Source of the DNA: Streptomyces sp. SCSIO 30461
GTDB lineage: Bacteria; Actinomycetota; Actinomycetes; Streptomycetales; Streptomycetaceae
Direction of reading: 5' to 3'
DNA: 64,000 nt
NCBI RefSeq assembly: GCF_037023745.1
Contig: NZ_CP146101.1
Location: forward strand, 2,410,001-2,474,000
Numbering within the stretch: position 1 is the stretch's first letter; each line of letters opens with the position of its first letter. Below, piece by piece: positions 60,085 to 64,000 of the stretch. The notes beneath the pieces are model-generated. The model was not told the origin of the DNA. It searched no databases and saw only the letters and a list, made by a program, of their open reading frames with translations. Position numbers and translations under genes: made by a program.

Positions 60085-61596
60085 ATGTCTTCCCTCCCCG
60101 TCGTGGATAGCCTAGACATTCTCGTCATCGGTGCTGGCATCTCTGGCATCGGCGCCGGCCACTACCTCGTCACCGAGCAGCCCGCGAAGAGTTTCGCGAT
60201 TCTGGAAGCCCGGGGGGCATGTGGCGGGACATGGGATTTTTTTCGTTACCCAGGCATACGTTCCGACTCCGACCTGTATACGTTCGGTTACGAGTTCAGG
60301 CCTTGGCGAGGCCAGGAGTCGATTGCTTCCGCGCCGCGGATCTTGGCCTATCTCCGAGAGACCGTCAAGGAGAACGGCCTGGAGAACCGCATCCGCTACC
60401 ACCACAGGGTATTGCGCGCCGACTGGTCCGGTGAGGATGCCCGCTGGCTGGTGCAGGTGGAGCGTACCGATACGGGCGAGCGCCTCGTCTTCAGCGCCCA
60501 GTGGATCTTCGATGCGGGCGGCTACTACCGGTACGACGAGGGTTTTGTGCCGAATTTCAAGGGGCGGGAGAGGTTCCACGGCCAAATTGTTCATCCACAG
60601 TGCTGGCCTGATGACATCGACTTCACTGGCAAGCGGGTGGTGGTGATCGGAAGCGGTGCTACCGCAGTCACTCTCGTACCAGTCATGGCTCGAACAGCTG
60701 CGCACGTCACCATGCTGCAACGCACACCAACGTACATCCTTCCACTTCCTGAACGCGACTGGGTCGCTCATCTTCTGATGAGACTATTCGGTGAGGAACG
60801 TGGCTACGCTCTGACGCGGAGAAAAAATATAGCTCTGCAGAGCGGACTGTATCGGTGGTGTCGGTGTTTCCCCAAGGCCGCACGGCGCCTGATCCGGAGG
60901 ATCAACGCAAAGCAGCTCCCTCCGGGGTTTCCGGTGGATGAGCACTTCAACCCGCCGTATGACCCTTGGGAGCAGCGACTGTGCATCGTTCCGGATGGCG
61001 ATCTGTTTCGTGCAATACGTGATGGATCCGCCTCCGTCGTCACTAGTTGTATTTCCAGAATCACGGAGCGTGGGATTCTATTGGACTCCGGTCAGGAGCT
61101 GGAGGCGGACGTCATCGTCACCGCAACGGGGTTCAATCTGCAACTTTTGGGTGGTGTGCAGTTGAGTGTGGAAGGCCGGCAAATTCAGCTCGCCGAAACC
61201 GTCGTCTACCGCGGCATGATGCTCAGCGGGGTACCCAACTTCGCCTTCGCGGTTGGCTATCAGAGTAGTTCGTGGACACTGAAGGTCGGCCTGTTGTGCG
61301 AGTACTTCTGCAGGCTCGTCTCCTACATGGACGCCAACGGATACGACACCGTATGGCCAGTCGTAGATCCGGACATGCCCAACCAGCCGATGATGCAATT
61401 GACTGCCGGCTATGTCCAACGATCCGTCGACCACATGCCCCGGCAAGGCCCTGCGGCGCCGTGGGAAATGTCGAAGGACTACAAGACCGACTGGAAGCTC
61501 CTACGCAAGGGCCCCATCACCGACTCAGCCCTCCATTTTTCTTCTCCCGCTGCCCGCGCATCGAGATCAGGCTGCACCGAGGTGCCGGCACCATGA
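60085..61596 (+). CDS. Baeyer-Villiger-type flavin monooxygenase
   Basis: A 503-residue FAD/NADPH enzyme that should insert oxygen next to a ketone carbonyl or oxidise a heteroatom. FAD motif: ILVIGAGISGIGAGHYL near 12-28. The Baeyer-Villiger fingerprint FHGQIVHPQCWP near 165-176 matches FxGxxxHxxxWP. The NADPH motif is VVVIGSGATAVTLVP near 189-203, and EADVIVTATGFNLQLLGG near the C-terminus is the typical ATG hinge. GC content is lower than in the left half of the window. The stop overlaps the ATG of a broken alpha/beta hydrolase as ATGA, a natural partner that would cleave the ester product. The substrate is unknown. Confidence 0.86.
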   Translation: MSSLPVVDSLDILVIGAGISGIGAGHYLVTEQPAKSFAILEARGACGGTWDFFRYPGIRSDSDLYTFGYEFRPWRGQESIASAPRILAYLRETVKENGLENRIRYHHRVLRADWSGEDARWLVQVERTDTGERLVFSAQWIFDAGGYYRYDEGFVPNFKGRERFHGQIVHPQCWPDDIDFTGKRVVVIGSGATAVTLVPVMARTAAHVTMLQRTPTYILPLPERDWVAHLLMRLFGEERGYALTRRKNIALQSGLYRWCRCFPKAARRLIRRINAKQLPPGFPVDEHFNPPYDPWEQRLCIVPDGDLFRAIRDGSASVVTSCISRITERGILLDSGQELEADVIVTATGFNLQLLGGVQLSVEGRQIQLAETVVYRGMMLSGVPNFAFAVGYQSSSWTLKVGLLCEYFCRLVSYMDANGYDTVWPVVDPDMPNQPMMQLTAGYVQRSVDHMPRQGPAAPWEMSKDYKTDWKLLRKGPITDSALHFSSPAARASRSGCTEVPAP

Positions 61597-61913
61597 GCAC
61601 CGACCAATATGCCTACCTCTCCAACGGGATGCACGTCTGCTATCGCGCGCGCGGTAGTCCCAGCGATGAAGCCCTGCTTTTGATCTCCGGACTCGCGGAA
61701 GATCTAACCTGCTGGCCCCCGGTATTCCTCGATGGCCTCGTAGAGCGCGGTTTCTAAGTCATCCACTACGACAACCGAGACGTGGGCCGCTCCACCATCA
61801 TGCGCACCCCGCCACCGAGCACACTAAGGCCAATGCTGAAGAAGATCCAGTACCGCCCGCACCTGCTTGACGGCTGCCTCGCCGAGACCGGCCTGTTCAT
61901 CGAACCGCCATGA
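61593..61913 (+). pseudogene. Alpha/beta hydrolase broken by an in-frame stop
   Basis: Begins MSTDQYAYLSNGMHVCYRAR and reads LLLISGLAEDLTCWPPVFLD (oxyanion-hole region), then TAA at 61755-61757. The same frame continues as VIHYDNRDVGRST, the next conserved strand of the family (normally GFRVIHYDNRDIGRS). After about 20 more codons the similarity ends in unrelated sequence (KKIQYRPHLLDGC) and a stop at 61911-61913, so the nucleophile elbow and catalytic His are lost. It is coupled to the monooxygenase by a 4-bp overlap. From 61914 to 62164 nothing coding is recognised; the last 60 bp are AT-rich and may hold the methyltransferase promoter. Confidence 0.75.
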
Positions 61914-62164
61914 CCAACCCGCCCGCTATCGCGAGTTCAACCTCAGTACCAACTGAATGTTTACGCGCCGTGGGTGTGCTTCCTGCGCCACAGATGACGG
62001 CCCTCGATCCTGATGATGCAACTTGAAACTGCCCTGACCTGCAGCCCGACAAGATCATCCGACTTTGCAATAGCCTTATCCTAACCCCAGGTGTAGCCTG
62101 AAAGTTGCAATGAATTACAGTCTCTTCTTGGGTATTGACGGCAAAAGCCGAGAAGGGGTAATGG

Positions 62165-62938
62165 ATGAGTTCAAGTGAACTGTATCGCAAAATGGCACTG
62201 ATTCGACCGGATTGGCGGGACGATCCAGACTTCACGTCTTTTCTGCAGCGCTTCCGCCTAACCGGGGAAGAATTGCCGCCGGGGGCGACATCCTCTGAAG
62301 CTTCAATAGTAAGGAAGAGTAAGCGCTGGATGGTATCACAGCTCATTCGCCTTACTGAAGGAATCAATGGAGACACCGCCGAGTGTGGAGTGTGGGAAGG
62401 CAGCACTTCATGGATTATTTGCTCATTCCTGGCGCACCGTTCGGATCTCAATAAGAGACACCACCTCTTCGACAGCTTCGAAGGTATCAGCGAGCCGGGC
62501 TCCTTCGATGGGGAATGTTGGCGAGAGGGGGATTTTCAAGCGAGCCAGGAAGTGGTCGCCGATAACCTCAGTGCCTACCGAGGAATATGCCGGTTCCATA
62601 GAGGATGGATCCCGGACCGATTCCCCGACGTGGCATCGCTCACCTTCTCCTTCGTGCACCTAGACGTAGATCTTTACGAGCCCACGAAGGCTAGTTTGGA
62701 GTTCTTCTACGACCGACTTAATCCAGGAGGCGTCCTCGTATGTGATGATTATGGCGCAAATCTAACCCCAGGGGCAACAAAAGCCATGGACGAATTCCTT
62801 GACGGACGTCCAGAAAGTGTTGTCGCCTGCGACGCGAGCGGCGGATTCCTCATCAAGGGTGTCATGGTGGGGCCGAAGCCGCCGCTCGGTCTCGATCCAC
62901 CGTCTGATTCCCGGTCTTTTTCTGTAGAGATGAAATGA
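62165..62938 (+). CDS. TylF/MycF-type O-methyltransferase
   Basis: A 257-residue SAM-dependent, metal-dependent methyltransferase of the macrocin O-methyltransferase family, which methylates sugar hydroxyls on natural products. DTAECGVWEGSTSWIIC near 71-87 is motif I; LFDSFEGISEPG carries the acidic residue for SAM. SFVHLDVDLYEPTKASLEFF and GGVLVCDDYGA hold the metal-binding Asp pair. ATG 62165 follows GAAGGGG. Base composition is markedly AT-richer than the window average, a sign of transfer. Its neighbours (monooxygenase and sugar-nucleotide enzyme) suggest a glycosylated metabolite or surface glycan pathway. Confidence 0.85.
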   Translation: MSSSELYRKMALIRPDWRDDPDFTSFLQRFRLTGEELPPGATSSEASIVRKSKRWMVSQLIRLTEGINGDTAECGVWEGSTSWIICSFLAHRSDLNKRHHLFDSFEGISEPGSFDGECWREGDFQASQEVVADNLSAYRGICRFHRGWIPDRFPDVASLTFSFVHLDVDLYEPTKASLEFFYDRLNPGGVLVCDDYGANLTPGATKAMDEFLDGRPESVVACDASGGFLIKGVMVGPKPPLGLDPPSDSRSFSVEMK

Positions 62939-63353
62939 GAAAGGCACCTGATGGCCCGGCAGCCCAGCGCGAACGTAAGCGGTGCAACATGGCCATGCCA
63001 TCTCGGCGACAGTAGACCAGGAGCCACTCCGGGCAGTTGCCATATAGACGCCGCGCCGCGCCAGCACTCCCGTCAACGGCTGTCATGTACGCACGCACCG
63101 CTTAACTTCGAAGACCCGCGAACGCCGCCAGCGTGGCGCTCCTGGCAGCCCTCTCAAGGACGGCGTCGTGGGAAGACCTGGGTGTCGCGCGATCCGGGGC
63201 AGCGACCTGCCGACGGTTCCGACGCCACGAGCGGAGCCATTGCTGAGTGCCGGGTTCGAGGCACGGGCGGCAATTCCCCGGCCGCAGCCACGACATACGG
63301 GCGGGAGGGCAGAGCAGCGTGTCCGGGACAGCCATGGGAAAGGCGGAGAAGTG
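62939..63353. other. Non-coding or decayed stretch
   Basis: 415 bp without a convincing gene. The only notable item is a 25-bp sequence at 63095-63119 (APLNFEDPR in one frame) that matches 42267-42291 at 22 of 25 positions. The last 20 bp contain the ribosome site of the following gene. Confidence 0.4.
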
Positions 63354-64000
63354 GTGCGAGCAGTGGTCACCGGTGGCGCGGGTTTCGTCGGCTCGCACCT
63401 GTCTGAACGACTTTTGTCGCGTGGCGACGACGTCCTTTGCGTGGACAATCTGTCTACCGGCCATGCCAAGAACATCGCATCCCTGCTCGACCACGCCGGA
63501 TTCCACTTCGTGCGCCAGGACGTATCTGTGGGTCTTGAGATCACCGGCAGGGTCGACGTGGTGTGCCACCTGGCATCCCCCGCCTCACCCCGCGACTACT
63601 TGCGGCTGCCGGTAGAGACACTGCTGGTGGGCTCGTACGGCACCCGTAACGCCCTGGAGTTGGCTCGCCGCCACGATGCCGCGTTCCTACTGACGTCCAC
63701 CTCCGAGGTGTACGGCGATCCCCGGGTACATCCCCAACCCGAGAGCTACTGGGGCAACGTCAACCCGGTCGGCGTGCGCTCCGTCTACGACGAGGCCAAG
63801 CGTTTCAGCGAGGCAATGACGATGGCCTACAGGCGCACCCATGGTGTGCGTACCACCATCGTGCGGATCTTCAACGCCTACGGCCCGCGGATGGGCGACG
63901 ACGGCCGGGCCGTTCCCACTTTCGTCACGCAGGCTCTGGCCGGCCTGCCACTGACGGTCACCGGTGACGGAAGCCAGACCCGTTCGCTGTGCTACGTGGA
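63354..64000 (+). CDS. UDP-glucuronate decarboxylase (UDP-xylose synthase), partial
   Basis: The first 215 codons of an extended short-chain dehydrogenase run off the right edge. [18 protein letters not shown] binds [15 protein letters not shown] follows, and [11 protein letters not shown] and [20 protein letters not shown] are characteristic of UDP-glucuronate decarboxylases. The catalytic pair YxxxK is in [11 protein letters not shown], and [19 protein letters not shown] with [13 protein letters not shown] continue the family pattern. It converts UDP-glucuronate to UDP-xylose and CO2. GTG 63354 is preceded by GGCGGAG at about 5 bp; GTG 63351 is the alternative. With the UDP-glucose dehydrogenase at 31890-33236 it could supply UDP-xylose. 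Confidence 0.88.
   Translation, partial: MRAVVTGGAGFVGSHLSERLLSRGDDVLCVDNLSTGHAKNIASLLDHAGFHFVRQDVSVGLEITGRVDVVCHLASPASPRDYLRLPVETLLVGSYGTRNALELARRHDAAFLLTSTSEVYGDPRVHPQPESYWGNVNPVGVRSVYDEAKRFSEAMTMAYRRTHGVRTTIVRIFNAYGPRMGDDGRAVPTFVTQALAGLPLTVTGDGSQTRSLCYV

Noticed and set aside
62951..63406. A 151-codon frame before the UDP-glucuronate decarboxylase gene
   Set aside because: No domain, atypical composition, and it overlaps the decarboxylase start; only its APLNFED segment was kept as an observation.
1..64000. tRNA, rRNA or CRISPR features
   Set aside because: No tRNA-like sequence, rRNA segment or regularly spaced repeats were seen while reading the window; a dedicated scan would be needed to exclude a missed tRNA.

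Overview
The window is high-GC actinobacterial DNA, almost certainly a Streptomyces chromosome. The evidence is the codon bias, the frequent GTG starts, the Streptomyces-type regulators (GntR, PaaX, TetR, RsbW-like ATPase), Tat/Sec-secreted hydrolases and several actinobacterial transposase families. No tRNA, rRNA or CRISPR array was seen. The assignments come from reading motifs and family resemblance by eye; no database search was run.

The left 31 kb is mostly intact metabolic DNA. 0-5.2 kb carries a homocysteine S-methyltransferase and a translationally coupled Hen1-Pnkp RNA-repair operon. 5.2-7.6 kb carries arginine deiminase and ornithine carbamoyltransferase. 7.8-8.4 kb holds an RsbW-like ATPase. 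8.5-16 kb looks like a CoA-dependent aerobic anthranilate (2-aminobenzoate) degradation locus: crotonase, monooxygenase-old-yellow-enzyme fusion, PaaX-type regulator, aryl-CoA ligase, acyl-CoA dehydrogenase and a RidA protein. 16.0-16.7 kb is a decayed aminopeptidase P gene. 16.9-25.3 kb pairs a secreted M9 collagenase with a trans-4-hydroxyproline catabolic set (three-part D-hydroxyproline dehydrogenase, deaminase, epimerase, GntR regulator), so the region reads as a collagen-to-2-oxoglutarate unit. 25.5-31.4 kb has a DHA2 drug exporter, a MITE-like repeat, a Tat-exported alkyl sulfatase behind two palindromic operators, a TetR regulator and a secreted endonuclease/phosphodiesterase-fold enzyme.

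From 31 to 44 kb the DNA becomes a patchwork of cargo and broken insertion sequences. It includes a truncated aminotransferase, UDP-glucose dehydrogenase, two related DHA2 exporters and a methyltransferase. It also has a TetR/DsbA/quinone-oxidoreductase/esterase module lying between two near-identical 318/319-bp ISAs1 fragments, and relics of IS5, IS1380 and IS701 elements. 44-53.5 kb is dominated by a 2064-aa secreted Rhs/YD-repeat protein with a short membrane-active-looking C-terminus, followed by a small membrane protein (possible immunity partner) and opposed by a secreted peptidoglycan amidase.

53.8-56.2 kb encodes a GNAT acetyltransferase and a sodium:alanine symporter. 56.3-59.7 kb is an IS cluster: an IS3 relic, an ISAzo13 transposase with two mutually compensating frameshifts, a second transposase relic and an intact IS110 transposase. 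60-64 kb holds a Baeyer-Villiger monooxygenase coupled to a broken alpha/beta hydrolase, a TylF-type O-methyltransferase, and the first 215 codons of a UDP-glucuronate decarboxylase running off the window. These genes suggest the edge of a sugar-decorated natural-product cluster.
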